Assembly: GCF_022557175.1 (NCBI RefSeq)
Contig: NZ_CP092915.1
Coordinates: 5,146,001 to 5,210,000, forward strand
Length of the DNA stretch: 64,000 bases
Reading direction: 5' to 3'
Origin: Mycolicibacterium sp. YH-1
GTDB taxonomy: Bacteria; Actinomycetota; Actinomycetes; Mycobacteriales; Mycobacteriaceae
Shown: in pieces, positions 38,368 through 48,070 of the stretch
Layout: each line of letters begins with the position of its first letter
Position numbering within the stretch: the stretch's first letter is position 1
Notes under the pieces: model-generated
What the model saw: only the letters and a program-made list of their open reading frames with translations
Told to the model about the DNA's origin: nothing
The model's database searches: none
Program-made: the position numbers and the translations under genes

Positions 38368-40020
38368 ATGACGACCGGAACCCCTGTCTCGCAGACCCCG
38401 AGCCGCTACCTCTGCGCCTGCCAACCGGACGTCGCGGTGGGCTGGCGACTCGAACGTCTCACCGCGCCGAGCAGGCTGTTCGGCGCCAACGGACTGCGCA
38501 CCGGACCCGATGGCCGCATCTACATCGCTCAGGTCACGGGTAGCCAGATCAGCGCCCTGGACATCACCACGGGCGATGTCGAGACCATCAGCGCCAAGGG
38601 CGGTGACATCGTCGCGCCCGACGACGTCGCGTTCGACACGCACGGCAACCTCGTCGCCACCGAGGTGATGAACGGCCGCGTCAGCCTGCGCGACACCTCC
38701 GGTCGGACCCGGGTGCTGCGCGATGACGTGCCGTCGGCCAACGGCATCACGTTCCACAACGGGCGACTGTTCATCGGCGAGTGCCGCGAGGGCGGCCGGC
38801 TCATGGAGTTCGACTTGGGCGGTGGCCCACCACGGATCCTGCTCGAGAACGTCCCGTCCCCCAACGCCATGGAGGTCGGACCCGACGGGTTGTTGTACTT
38901 CCCCGTCATGGGTGCCAATGAGATCTGGCGCATCGACCCCGACGCTGGCGCGGACGCGAGGAGCAACGGGGCTCTCCGCGGCCAGCCCGAGATCGTGGCG
39001 ACCGGCCTCGGTGTGCCCGACTCGGTCAAGTTCGACGCCGACGGTTTCATCGTCTCGACGCAGGTCGCCAGCGGCCAGGTACTGCGGATCGACCCCCGCA
39101 CGGGTGACCAGACCGTGCTGGCCCAACTCAACCCCGGTCTGGACAACTGCACCCTGGTCGACGGGCGACTGTTCGTCTCGAACTTCACCGGCGAGATCAC
39201 CGAGGTCCTCGCTGGCGGCCAGACCCGAACCACCCTGCCGGGGGGGCTGAACTGGCCGATGGACATCGCGGTCGGCGGCGACGGCCGGCTCTATGTCGCC
39301 GACGGCACGTACTTCTATGCGCTCGGCGCGGACGGTTCCCTGGACACCGTCGGCATGCTGTTCTCGCCCGGCTACCCGGGCTTCCTGCGCGGCCTCACCC
39401 CGTCGGGGCCCGGCGAGTTCGTCGTCACCACGTCGGGCGGCCAGATCGGCCGCTACCGCCCCGCCCTTGATGAAACCGACTTTCTCGCTGACGGTTTCGA
39501 TCAGCTGTACGGTGTCGCGCTCGCCCCCGGCGGTATCGTCGCCGCCGAACTCGGCACCGGCAACATCGTGTCGGTCGACGGCTCGGGCAATGTCGGCGTG
39601 CTCGCGTCCGGACTCGCCGATCCCATCGGCGTCACGGTGACATCGGGCGGGGAAGTCCTGGTCTCCGAGTCGGGTGCGGGACGAGTCGTGCGAGTCGCCC
39701 CGTCGGGCACCGACATCGTGGTCGACGGCCTGGTGCGGCCGCAGGGCATCCTGGCATTGGAGGGCTCGCTGTACATCGTCGACGCCGGCCAGAAAGCCGT
39801 CATCGAGGTCGACCTCGGCACCGGTGCACGCACGACGATCGCCGCCGGACTTCCCGTCGGGCCGCCGCCCGGGGTCGTGCCGAAGCCGCTGCTCGGCATG
39901 CCGCCGTTCTCCGGGCCGCAGGGTCCGTTCGCGGGTATCGCCGCCGGACCCGATGGCACGCTGTACGTCTCGGCCGATGGTGAGGGCAGCGTTATGGCAC
40001 TGAAGCGGGATCGCGCATGA
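38368..40020 (+). CDS. SMP-30/gluconolactonase-like beta-propeller protein
   Basis: 550 residues from ATG 38368. Repeated blades of the form NGLRTGPDGRIYIAQV, DDVAFDTHGNLVATEV, NAMEVGPDGLLYFPVMG and PMDIAVGGDGRLYVADG mark an NHL/SMP-30-type propeller, long enough for two propellers of about six blades each. No signal peptide is seen. Related proteins are lactonases or sugar-acid lactonases; a lactone made by the BVMO could be its substrate, which is inference. It is first in the plus-strand operon and ends with ATGA overlapping gntR. Confidence 0.8.
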   Translation: MTTGTPVSQTPSRYLCACQPDVAVGWRLERLTAPSRLFGANGLRTGPDGRIYIAQVTGSQISALDITTGDVETISAKGGDIVAPDDVAFDTHGNLVATEVMNGRVSLRDTSGRTRVLRDDVPSANGITFHNGRLFIGECREGGRLMEFDLGGGPPRILLENVPSPNAMEVGPDGLLYFPVMGANEIWRIDPDAGADARSNGALRGQPEIVATGLGVPDSVKFDADGFIVSTQVASGQVLRIDPRTGDQTVLAQLNPGLDNCTLVDGRLFVSNFTGEITEVLAGGQTRTTLPGGLNWPMDIAVGGDGRLYVADGTYFYALGADGSLDTVGMLFSPGYPGFLRGLTPSGPGEFVVTTSGGQIGRYRPALDETDFLADGFDQLYGVALAPGGIVAAELGTGNIVSVDGSGNVGVLASGLADPIGVTVTSGGEVLVSESGAGRVVRVAPSGTDIVVDGLVRPQGILALEGSLYIVDAGQKAVIEVDLGTGARTTIAAGLPVGPPPGVVPKPLLGMPPFSGPQGPFAGIAAGPDGTLYVSADGEGSVMALKRDRA

Positions 40021-40763
40021 GTACCGAGGTCGGGGTCCCGGCAGACCACCGCTACATGCAGGTGGCGCGAACCCTGCGCAAGGAGATCGTCGACGGGATC
40101 TACCCGGTGGGGACGCAGTTACCCACCGAGCACGAACTGTGCGAGCGGTTCGGTGTGAGTCGCTACACCGTGCGCGAGGCACTGCGCAGGCTTCGGGACG
40201 ACAATCTGGTCGCCTCGCGGCCACGGGCCGGAACCATGGTGGTCGCCCGTGCCGCATCGAATTCCTATGCCCAGGAAGTGATGTCGATCAACGACCTGCT
40301 CGCGTTCGCGGCAGGCGCGCGGTTCGCCATCGAGTCCAACGCCATGGTGACCCTCGACGAGGACCTCGCCGCGCACACCGGTCTGCCGGTCGGCTCGGAG
40401 TGGCTGGTGGTGCGCGGCACGAGGCAGTCCGACGACAACCCCGTCCCCATCTGCCGCACGGAGTACTACATCAACCGATCGTTCGCCGCGGTCGGACGGC
40501 TGCTGCAGCGTCACACCGGGCCGATCTTTCCGCTTGTCGAGGACCTCTTCGGAGTCAGCGTGGTGGAGGTGGCCCAGGAGATCGCCGCCGTGCTGGCATC
40601 ACCAGGTCTGGCCGAGGAACTGCAGGTCGACGAGGGCACCGCAGCACTCGAGATGCGTCGCACGTACACGACCTCCGACGGCGAGATCGCCCAGGTCACG
40701 GTGAACACGCATCCCTCATCGCGGTTCCGGTACTCGATGACGATGCGGCGAGTGAAGGGTTAG
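40017..40763 (+). CDS. GntR-family regulator, HutC type with UTRA domain
   Basis: 248 residues. The winged helix (RYMQVARTLRKEIVDGIYPV, then LPTEHELCERFGVSRYTVRE) is followed by a UTRA effector domain (WLVVRGTRQSDDNPVPICRTEYYI, residues about 120-240; MRRTYTTSDGEIAQVTVNTH at the end). It should bind the two TTGTC dyads at 38236 and 38331 and release them when a pathway metabolite binds. It overlaps the SMP-30 gene by ATGA, so it is autoregulated. Confidence 0.92.
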   Translation: MSTEVGVPADHRYMQVARTLRKEIVDGIYPVGTQLPTEHELCERFGVSRYTVREALRRLRDDNLVASRPRAGTMVVARAASNSYAQEVMSINDLLAFAAGARFAIESNAMVTLDEDLAAHTGLPVGSEWLVVRGTRQSDDNPVPICRTEYYINRSFAAVGRLLQRHTGPIFPLVEDLFGVSVVEVAQEIAAVLASPGLAEELQVDEGTAALEMRRTYTTSDGEIAQVTVNTHPSSRFRYSMTMRRVKG

Positions 40764-40771
40764 GCACGTCG

Positions 40772-42382
40772 GTGAGCAACGGCCGCAAAGCGGTTGGCGG
40801 ACGGTCGATCCGGTGGAGTGACGAACGTGCCGCGCAGGCCTACGATGCCGGTCTCTGGATTCGGGGCACACTCGCGGACGCATTACGACTGGCGGCGCGC
40901 GACACCCCCGAGCGCGTCGTGCTGGTCGACGGCGATGTGGAACTCGACTGCCGCGAGCTTTACCGGCGCTCTGCCGCCCTGGCGGCGGCGCTCGTCGACC
41001 GGATGCCAACCGGCAGCGTGGTGTCCTTCATGCTGCCCAACTGGCACGAGGCAGCCGTGGTGTACCTGGGCGCCACGCTGGCAGGCATGGTGGTGAATCC
41101 GATCCTTCCGTCGCTGCGCGATCACGAACTGCGCTTCATCCTCGATGACGCCGACAGCCGGATGGTCTTCGTCCCGTCGCAGTTTCGCGGCTTCGACTAC
41201 GCGGCAATGCTGACCCGCGTGACGGCCACATTGCAGTGCCCGCCCGAAGTGGTCGTGGTGCGCGGCGATTCGCGCGAGCACACCAGCTTCGACGACTTGC
41301 TCACCGACTCCCAGCCAGCGCCGGTCGGCGAACTCGATCCCGACGCCGTCCGCATGATCATGTACACCTCGGGTACCACGGGCCGCCCCAAGGGTGTTCT
41401 ACACAGCCATAACTCGATCCACGCGTTGATCACCCAGATCCGACGGCACTGGTCGATCGAACCGGGCGACAAGTTCCTGGTCCCCTCCCCCATCGCGCAC
41501 ATCGGCGGCTCCATCTACGCCTTCGAGTGCCCCCTGCTTGCCGGTTCCACGGCTGTGCTGATGGAGCGCTGGGACGCCGATGAGGCGGTCGGGCTTCTGG
41601 TGGCGCAGCGCTGCACGCACATGGCCGGAGCCACACCGTTCCTGGAGCAGATTCTCGCCGCGGCAGAGCGCGCAGGCACCGACCTGCCCGATCTGAAGGT
41701 TTTCATCTGCGGCGGCGCGTCAGTACCGCCGTCGCTGATCCGCAGGGCCACAGAGTATTTCGCACGGGCGCTGGTGACAAGGGTGTACGGCTCCACCGAG
41801 GTGCCCGTGACTACTGTGGGCTCACCGCACGACGCCGACCGGGCGGCGGACACCGACGGCGCTCCTGGTATCGCGCAGGTCGCGCTGACCGGTGACGACT
41901 CGGCCACCGAAGGTGAGATCGTGGCCCGCGGCGCGCAGATGCTGGTCGGCTACCTGCATGCCGAGGACGAGATCGGCGCCTTCGATGCCGACGGCTACTA
42001 CCGCACCGGTGATCTCGGACGCTGGGATGGCGACTGCCTGGTGGTGACGGGCCGGGCGAAGGACATCATCATCCGCAACGGCGAGAACATCTCCCCCAAG
42101 GAGGTCGAGGACATTCTCGTCGGACACCCCGACATTGCCGAGATAGCCGTGGTCGGGCTTCCCGACCCGCGCACCGGTGAGCGCGCGTGTGCGGTGGTCG
42201 TTCCTGCGCACGGCACCCCTGGGCCCGCGGTGGCCGACCTTCGGCGATTCCTCGGAGCACGGGGTGTCGCGACGTTCAAAGTGCCCGAGCAGGTGGCGAT
42301 CTGGGAGGCCCTGCCCAGGAACGACGCGGGCAAGGTCTTGAAGCATCACATCCGAGCGACGCTGACCAACGAAGGTGGATGA
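40772..42382 (+). CDS. AMP-forming acyl-CoA synthetase (1)
   Basis: 536 residues from GTG 40772. [20 protein letters not shown] is the AMP-binding P-loop, [13 protein letters not shown] the A7 motif, [20 protein letters not shown] the hinge, and [14 protein letters not shown] carries the adenylation Lys. [11 protein letters not shown] is the A5 motif. It activates a carboxylic acid to its CoA thioester, probably a product of the upstream oxidative steps. The gap after gntR is 8 bases. Confidence 0.9.
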   Translation: MSNGRKAVGGRSIRWSDERAAQAYDAGLWIRGTLADALRLAARDTPERVVLVDGDVELDCRELYRRSAALAAALVDRMPTGSVVSFMLPNWHEAAVVYLGATLAGMVVNPILPSLRDHELRFILDDADSRMVFVPSQFRGFDYAAMLTRVTATLQCPPEVVVVRGDSREHTSFDDLLTDSQPAPVGELDPDAVRMIMYTSGTTGRPKGVLHSHNSIHALITQIRRHWSIEPGDKFLVPSPIAHIGGSIYAFECPLLAGSTAVLMERWDADEAVGLLVAQRCTHMAGATPFLEQILAAAERAGTDLPDLKVFICGGASVPPSLIRRATEYFARALVTRVYGSTEVPVTTVGSPHDADRAADTDGAPGIAQVALTGDDSATEGEIVARGAQMLVGYLHAEDEIGAFDADGYYRTGDLGRWDGDCLVVTGRAKDIIIRNGENISPKEVEDILVGHPDIAEIAVVGLPDPRTGERACAVVVPAHGTPGPAVADLRRFLGARGVATFKVPEQVAIWEALPRNDAGKVLKHHIRATLTNEGG

Positions 42383-42386
42383 ACAC

Positions 42387-43160
42387 ATGCAGGTAGCGAT
42401 CGTCACGGGTGCCAGCAGCGGGATCGGCTTCGGCACAGCCGTCAAACTGGCCGAGTCGGGTATCGCGGTGCTTGGCACCGGGCGCGACGAGGCCCGCCTG
42501 GCCGATCTCGCCTCGGCTATCGGTGATCCCGAGCGCGTCGCCACACTCGCCGTCGACCTGACCGCCGATGACGGTCCCGCCCGCGTGGTGGACGCTGCGG
42601 TGAAGCGGTGGGGCCGCATCGACTTCCTGGTGAACAATGCGGGAGTCGGCAGCCCCAAGCCGCTGCACGAGACCGACGACGAGTCCCTGGACTACTTCCT
42701 CGGTCTGATGCTGCGGGCACCGTTCCGGTTGGCACGCGACGTGATGCCGCACATGGCGTCGGGTTCGGCGATCATCAACGTGACGTCCACCTTCGCCGTC
42801 GTCGGCGGCCTGCGCGGCGGCGCGTACTCGGCGGCCAAGGGCGGGCTGACGGCGCTGACCACACACATCGCCTGCCAGTACGGGCCGCAGGGCATCCGCT
42901 GCAACGCCGTGGCACCCGGCGTCACGGTCACACCCATGGTCGAACACCGACTGGAGGACGAACGCTTCCGCAAGATCAACACTGAGATGACGCCGTACCC
43001 ACGGCTGGGCCGGGTGGAGGATCTGGCGAGCACCATCGCGTTCCTGTGCTCTCCCGGAGGGAGTTTCATCAACGGGCAGACGATCGTCGTCGACGGCGGC
43101 TGGTCATCGACGAAGTATCTGTCGGACTTCGCGTTGTCCTCGGAGTGGGTGGCGAGATGA
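42387..43160 (+). CDS. Short-chain dehydrogenase/reductase
   Basis: 257 residues from ATG 42387, which has AAGGTGG upstream; GTG 42375 would overlap the ligase by 8 bases and add four residues. [35 protein letters not shown] and [20 protein letters not shown] are the cofactor, NNAG and Y-x3-K motifs. It ends [15 protein letters not shown] and a short tail. It is likely a 3-oxoacyl/hydroxyacyl-type dehydrogenase of the cluster. The stop overlaps the second ligase as ATGA. Confidence 0.88.
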   Translation: MQVAIVTGASSGIGFGTAVKLAESGIAVLGTGRDEARLADLASAIGDPERVATLAVDLTADDGPARVVDAAVKRWGRIDFLVNNAGVGSPKPLHETDDESLDYFLGLMLRAPFRLARDVMPHMASGSAIINVTSTFAVVGGLRGGAYSAAKGGLTALTTHIACQYGPQGIRCNAVAPGVTVTPMVEHRLEDERFRKINTEMTPYPRLGRVEDLASTIAFLCSPGGSFINGQTIVVDGGWSSTKYLSDFALSSEWVAR

Positions 43161-44641
43161 ACCTGTTTGGCATTCTGGATCAGATCGCCACGCGCCACGG
43201 TGACCGCGGCGCGATATTCCTCGGGACGCGGCAACTGCACACCTGGCGGGAGCTGCGTGACCGCGCGCTACGCCTCGCCACATCGCTTCGCCAGGTGTAC
43301 CCGGTGGGCACGCGCATCGCTGTCGCAACCGAGAACCGCCCGGAGATCGTGGAACTGATGTTCGCGGCGTGGGCCGCGGAGTGCGTCGTGGTCCCCGTCA
43401 ACTACAAGCTGCACGCGCTCGAGATGGTGCAGATCCTCGAGGACGCCGACGCGGCAATGGTGTTCGCGTCGCCCAAGATCGCGCAGGGCCTGACACCGGC
43501 AACTGCGATAGCGGTTGAGTCGCTCGACGGTGCCGCGTACACCGCCCGATTCAATGTCGAGCCGGCGGCGGCACCGCGCGATACCGACCCGGCCGCCCTG
43601 GCGTGGCTGTTCTACACCAGCGGAACCACCGGCCGATCGAAGGGCGCGATGCTCTCGCATCGCAACCTGATGGCAATGGCGGTCTCGCACCTGGCCGACT
43701 TCGACAATCCCGACGAGAACTGCAGCCTGCTGCACGGCGCCCCGATGTCGCACGGGTCCGGAATGTACATCCTCCCCTACGTGTTGCGCGGTGCGCGGCA
43801 GGTGGTGCCGGAGTCCGCCGCCTTCGAGCCCGACGAGTTCCTGGACCTGTGCGGGCATCACCCGAGCACCAGCAGCTTTCTGGCCCCCACCATGGTGGCG
43901 CGCCTAGTCGCGACGGGACGACCGCGCCCCGCCAACCTGAACACCGTGATCTACGGCGGCGGCCCGATGTATGTGGAGAGCCTGAAGCGGGCGATGGCGG
44001 CGTTCGGTCCGATCTTCGAGCAGCTCTACGGTCAGGGCGAGGCACCCATGACGATCACCGGGCTGCGCCAGCGCGATCACCTCGCCGGCAATGGGTTGGC
44101 CGACGACGCGACCCTGGGGTCGGTCGGCTACCCACGCTCCGGTGTCGACGTTGCCGTGCTGACCGATGCGGGCACATCCGCGGCCGTTGGCGAGATCGGC
44201 GAAATCGTCTGCCGCGGTGACGTCGTCATGTCGGGCTACTGGAACAACCCCGAGGCCACGGCCGCCACACTGCGGAACGGCTGGCTGCGCACCGGCGATA
44301 TGGGATCGTTCGACGAACGCGGCTACCTGACGCTGCGCGACCGCAGCAAGGACGTGGTGATCAGCGGAGGAAGCAACATCTACCCTCGCGAGGTGGAGGA
44401 GGTGCTCGTCACCCACCCCGACGTTGTCGAGGCGTGCGTGGTCGGTGCACCCGATGAGGACTGGGGCGAGGTGGTGGTGGCGTTCATTGTCGGCACCGCC
44501 GACCCGGCCGCGCTGGACACGCACCTGCTGGAGCGCATCGCCCGGTTCAAGCGGCCCAAGCGTTATGTGTTCGTCGACGAGCTGCCCAAGAACAGCTACG
44601 GCAAGGTCCTCAAGCGCGAACTGCGGGAGCGTCTGGGCTAA
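43157..44641 (+). CDS. AMP-forming acyl-CoA synthetase (2)
   Basis: 494 residues. [20 protein letters not shown] is the AMP-binding loop, [17 protein letters not shown] the A7 motif, [20 protein letters not shown] the hinge, and [13 protein letters not shown] carries the adenylation Lys. [12 protein letters not shown] is the A5 motif. It is a class I adenylate-forming ligase of fatty or aromatic acid type. Two such ligases in one operon suggest two different acids, or one acid before and after chain cleavage. It ends 10 bases before the convergent FAD oxidoreductase. Confidence 0.9.
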   Translation: MNLFGILDQIATRHGDRGAIFLGTRQLHTWRELRDRALRLATSLRQVYPVGTRIAVATENRPEIVELMFAAWAAECVVVPVNYKLHALEMVQILEDADAAMVFASPKIAQGLTPATAIAVESLDGAAYTARFNVEPAAAPRDTDPAALAWLFYTSGTTGRSKGAMLSHRNLMAMAVSHLADFDNPDENCSLLHGAPMSHGSGMYILPYVLRGARQVVPESAAFEPDEFLDLCGHHPSTSSFLAPTMVARLVATGRPRPANLNTVIYGGGPMYVESLKRAMAAFGPIFEQLYGQGEAPMTITGLRQRDHLAGNGLADDATLGSVGYPRSGVDVAVLTDAGTSAAVGEIGEIVCRGDVVMSGYWNNPEATAATLRNGWLRTGDMGSFDERGYLTLRDRSKDVVISGGSNIYPREVEEVLVTHPDVVEACVVGAPDEDWGEVVVAFIVGTADPAALDTHLLERIARFKRPKRYVFVDELPKNSYGKVLKRELRERLG

Positions 44642-44651
44642 TTGGCGGTCG

Positions 44652-47600
44652 TTACCCCCGGAGGTCCTGAATGCCCTGGAAGTCCCGGGGGTGCACCTCC
44701 GCGTTGATCCCCTCGCCGCGTTCCGGAATGACGTTCTCGACCCGAGCCAGTGACGACGCGCGCGGTGACTGCCCCTCCGGCCGCACCTCGGGCGTATCGC
44801 TCAAGGGCGGTCTCTGGGCCTCTGGGCGGTCGTAGCCGGGTCCGCGTTCCTGCGGCAAGCGGGCCTCGGAGGCCAACCGGAAGAGGCTGGTGGGAACCTG
44901 GCTTCCGGCCTCGGTGGCCGGCATGAGGACCTCCGGCGGCCACTTGGTCGTCGACTGCTTGCGAGTGGTCCGCGCCAACGACTCTCCGCGGGGAGGCGGC
45001 ACTGTCTGCTCGGCCGAACCACCCACGGGTGTCGGCTGTCCACCGCCGCCATCGGGTGCGGCATATCCTTGCGGGCTCCCGAACGATGGAGTCGATGACG
45101 GGGATGTCGTCGGATACGCGGCTGCTGGTTGCGGCGGCACCGTCGTAGCACCCGGCACCCGCTCGAGATACTGCCGCCAGGCCTGCAGGTAGCCGAACAA
45201 CTGCTGCGCGTAGTCCGTCGGCGACGGCGGCACGGTCGGCATGGGAGTTCCTGGGGCCATCGGCGGCGGGAACGACATCCCGGCTGGCATGCCCGGTATC
45301 GCACCGGGAGTGGCCATGACCGATGGTCCGCCAAGCATGGCCATCGTCTTCTCCAGAAGCTGTTGCCAGACAGCAAGATAGGCGAGCAACTGCTCGTTGT
45401 GATCGGCCGGTGGCGGTGTAACTCCGGTCATGGGTGTACCTCCTATGGAAGGGGGGACGGGAGTGTCCAGTGGATGGGGCAGCGACCGCTGGCAGTACTG
45501 CGAGTCCAGCGCCCGCAGAGCGCGAGTGTCGGCGGGTTCCCTGTTCTCGATGTCGAAGACATAGCAGTAGTCACCGGCCGGTGTCGGCATCCGAATCGGG
45601 CTCGAGAACCCCTGATCGACGAAGCCGAAGGGAAACTGCCAGTTCAGAATGGTCTTCTCCCGGCGGTCAACACCCCCCGAGCCGACCCAGATGTAGTGGT
45701 CGAGAATGGCGTTCACCGCATGGCGCCCCGACTCACCCGCGGCCTCCATCGATGTCATCCGGGTGAAGGTCTTGGCCCAGGTGCCTGCGAACACCACCGA
45801 GTTGTTGTGCACCTGATAGCCACCGTGCCGAGCCTGCCAGACATTGCGCTGCTCGAGATCCTCGAGCCAGACGTCCTCGAACGGTCTTGTCCCCCAGGAA
45901 CTACCGTGCGGGTTCCACGGGTCGCCGCCGGGCCGATTCGTCCAGTCCCCGACGATGGGAACCAGGTACGGCGTCTCGTTGCGAATCACCCGACCCGATC
46001 CCTGACCGGACCCACCGGACAGGACCAGGCCGCGGTCGAGCGCGTACCACGCTGGCCACGGCAACAGCGCCTCGGGTACGTTGCCGACCTGGCTCGTCAA
46101 GGCGAAGACGATCTGACGCCACACCTCTGCGGCGAGCTCGTCAGCTGTGCAGTCGCGCGCGGCCTTGCCGCGTCCGAGCCCGTCGACCAGGTGCCGGGAC
46201 GGGTTGTTGAAGTCACCGATGTCGACCGACAGCACCGAGACGTGACCGTCGCGGTTCAGGATTGGCCGCCTCTCCCACATGCCGTGCTGGTTGATCGACG
46301 ACAGCCCCCATTCGGTCCCCGAGAAGTACACATGTCCTCGGAGCAGCTGGAATTCGGTGTCAAAGTAGAACTGAATGCCACCAAGCGTCTGAAACCGATC
46401 CCAGGGCACGCGTCCCATCTCGTCCATCGCGTAGGGATCGCGCCGGCCCTGTGGTCGATCGGCGTCGGGCTCCAGCGGACCGTTGGACGGTGGAATCGAT
46501 GTGGTGAAGCCGTTCAACCCGGCGACGGTCCCGCCTGTGCCCGCCGCACGGAGCGTCTCGGTGATCCGTTCTGCCGCAGGGGCATCGACGGCGACGACCG
46601 TGTAGTCCGGTGTCAGCCGCGTACCGTCCTCCAGCGTGATCTGTGCCCGGGGTCGCAGATGAGGTGGCTGACTCGGGTCGCCCCCGGGAGCATCGAGGCA
46701 CTTGGCGGCGCCCCGGACGAAGGTCACCCCGAGGGCGAGCAGGTGGCGGTACCAGTGGTCGAACCACGATTCGGTGGTGGGACCGTTGAGGACCCCGTCG
46801 GCCTTGTTGTCACGACGATCCATCTGCAGCTGAAGCTGAAGGTAGGTGGTGAGGTTCGTCCGAGCGTCACCCCACCGCGAGTCGAACGCCGCCAGAACCC
46901 TCGGCATTTCCAACAGGTACTCATCGAACCGCGGCGTGTACGAGTACCGAGGGGGCCCCGATGCATTCTCACGCCCGGTGAAGAAGTCATACGCCGACAG
47001 GTTCTGCAGTTCACTGGCGCGGCGCAGTGGGCTGGTGACGAGGTACCGCAGCACCCTACTCATGAAGGTCCCCACATCCTCCAGCGTGAACCCCAGACTC
47101 TTGAGCTGGCTGAGGATCCCAAGGAACTCGGCGGGGCTGCGCGGGGCCTCACGCGGGAAGACCAGCGACGGCTTGCCGTTAACGGTGGTGCCCTGGGTGA
47201 TGACCCGCCTGACGTTGTCCATGACGGTGCGCGAGGTCGGAGTCCAGCCGGCCCCGCCGCTCGACGTCTCCACGCGCTGATACACGGGGATGCGTTGAAA
47301 CAGGTCCCAGGTGTGCAGGTAATACGCCGGGAAGAAGCGGAAACCGTGTTCACCCGCGACCGCCCGCCCCGGTGTACGTGGTTGGCCCCGCCGCCCGGGG
47401 AATGGGCGCAGCTCAGCGCGGCTACCGTCGTGTGTGCCCACCGTCGAGTACTGGGACGCGGCGAGACCTCCGAGCTTGACGGGCGGGTAGGTGCCGGGCA
47501 GCGCGCCATCCAAACCATTGCGCTCGTCCTCACGCCACTCGTACACGGTGACCTCAAAACCGCGCTCCGCCAGCTCGTGTGCGGCGGTCAGCCCCGCGAT

Positions 47601-47669
47601 ACCGGCTCCGAGTACGGCCACAGTGGGGCGCCGCGCGCACGACGCCGGGGTCGTGATCGTCTCACTCAT
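44652..47669 (-). CDS. FAD oxidoreductase (desaturase/HpnE-like) with long disordered C-terminal tail
   Basis: 1005 residues from ATG 47669 (ATGA overlap, AGGGAGGGG upstream). The core (1-743) is a phytoene-desaturase/hydroxysqualene-dehydroxylase-like flavoprotein: VAVLGAGIAGLTAAHELAER is the FAD loop, AGEHGFRFFPAYYLH the second family motif, and VVFAGTWAKTFTRMTSMEAA the C-terminal FAD contact. The tail (744-1005) is Pro/Gly/Ser-rich and holds two similar amphipathic helices (NEQLLAYLAVWQQLLE, AQQLFGYLQAWRQYLE) and ends DFQGIQDLRG. Such tails are used by encapsulin cargo. It is last in the shell operon. It probably oxidises a polyprenyl or carotenoid-like chain. Confidence 0.82.
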   Translation of the reverse strand: MSETITTPASCARRPTVAVLGAGIAGLTAAHELAERGFEVTVYEWREDERNGLDGALPGTYPPVKLGGLAASQYSTVGTHDGSRAELRPFPGRRGQPRTPGRAVAGEHGFRFFPAYYLHTWDLFQRIPVYQRVETSSGGAGWTPTSRTVMDNVRRVITQGTTVNGKPSLVFPREAPRSPAEFLGILSQLKSLGFTLEDVGTFMSRVLRYLVTSPLRRASELQNLSAYDFFTGRENASGPPRYSYTPRFDEYLLEMPRVLAAFDSRWGDARTNLTTYLQLQLQMDRRDNKADGVLNGPTTESWFDHWYRHLLALGVTFVRGAAKCLDAPGGDPSQPPHLRPRAQITLEDGTRLTPDYTVVAVDAPAAERITETLRAAGTGGTVAGLNGFTTSIPPSNGPLEPDADRPQGRRDPYAMDEMGRVPWDRFQTLGGIQFYFDTEFQLLRGHVYFSGTEWGLSSINQHGMWERRPILNRDGHVSVLSVDIGDFNNPSRHLVDGLGRGKAARDCTADELAAEVWRQIVFALTSQVGNVPEALLPWPAWYALDRGLVLSGGSGQGSGRVIRNETPYLVPIVGDWTNRPGGDPWNPHGSSWGTRPFEDVWLEDLEQRNVWQARHGGYQVHNNSVVFAGTWAKTFTRMTSMEAAGESGRHAVNAILDHYIWVGSGGVDRREKTILNWQFPFGFVDQGFSSPIRMPTPAGDYCYVFDIENREPADTRALRALDSQYCQRSLPHPLDTPVPPSIGGTPMTGVTPPPADHNEQLLAYLAVWQQLLEKTMAMLGGPSVMATPGAIPGMPAGMSFPPPMAPGTPMPTVPPSPTDYAQQLFGYLQAWRQYLERVPGATTVPPQPAAAYPTTSPSSTPSFGSPQGYAAPDGGGGQPTPVGGSAEQTVPPPRGESLARTTRKQSTTKWPPEVLMPATEAGSQVPTSLFRLASEARLPQERGPGYDRPEAQRPPLSDTPEVRPEGQSPRASSLARVENVIPERGEGINAEVHPRDFQGIQDLRG

Positions 47670-48070
47670 GCGCACCCCTCCCTGAGCGCGGCCAGCAGCC
47701 CGGGCTGCGATGGCGCCCGGACTGCGGCGTGGACGTAGGCCAGCAGGGTGTCGTGTGCACGCAGGATGTCATCCAGCGAGCCGAATACCCGTAGCGAGTC
47801 CGCATCGACGGCGTCGGAGAGCCCGACCGTCGCATCCAGGATGTCGCGGATCGTGGATCGGGATGTCGCGATCCGGGCGCCCGCCGCGCCGGCCACCCCA
47901 TCGGAGACCTCGAGCCGGTTGCCGCCGCGCAGCGTGAAACGTTCGCCGTCGACGTCGAGGTCGACCTCCAGCGGCCCGAGTTTGTCGAGGATGAGGCGGT
48001 AGCTGTCGGGAACCTCCGCCTCGAGGTGCCCGACCGAACGCCGCAACAGCGACGAAACTCGCTCAGCCAT
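47666..48070 (-). CDS. SCP2-like sterol/lipid-binding protein
   Basis: 134 residues from ATG 48070. VDLDVDGERFTLRGGNRLEV and ARIATSRSTIRDILDATVGL resemble the SCP2 lipid-transfer fold (strand, then helix packing over a hydrophobic tunnel), and DADSLRVFGSLDDILRAHD is the usual end helix region. The match is by pattern only. It overlaps the CrtC-like gene by 8 bases and the FAD gene by ATGA. A lipid-carrier role fits a terpenoid operon, which is inference. Confidence 0.55.
   Translation of the reverse strand: MAERVSSLLRRSVGHLEAEVPDSYRLILDKLGPLEVDLDVDGERFTLRGGNRLEVSDGVAGAAGARIATSRSTIRDILDATVGLSDAVDADSLRVFGSLDDILRAHDTLLAYVHAAVRAPSQPGLLAALREGCA

Noticed and set aside
38341..40257. 638-codon open frame opposite the SMP-30-like gene
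   Set aside because: No recognisable domain; the plus-strand frame has repeated propeller blades, a promoter and coupling to gntR.
45129..47738. 869-codon open frame opposite the FAD oxidoreductase
   Set aside because: GC-rich antisense shadow: Arg/Gly/Val-rich, no family motif, no ribosome binding site; the opposite strand encodes a clear flavoprotein coupled to its operon.
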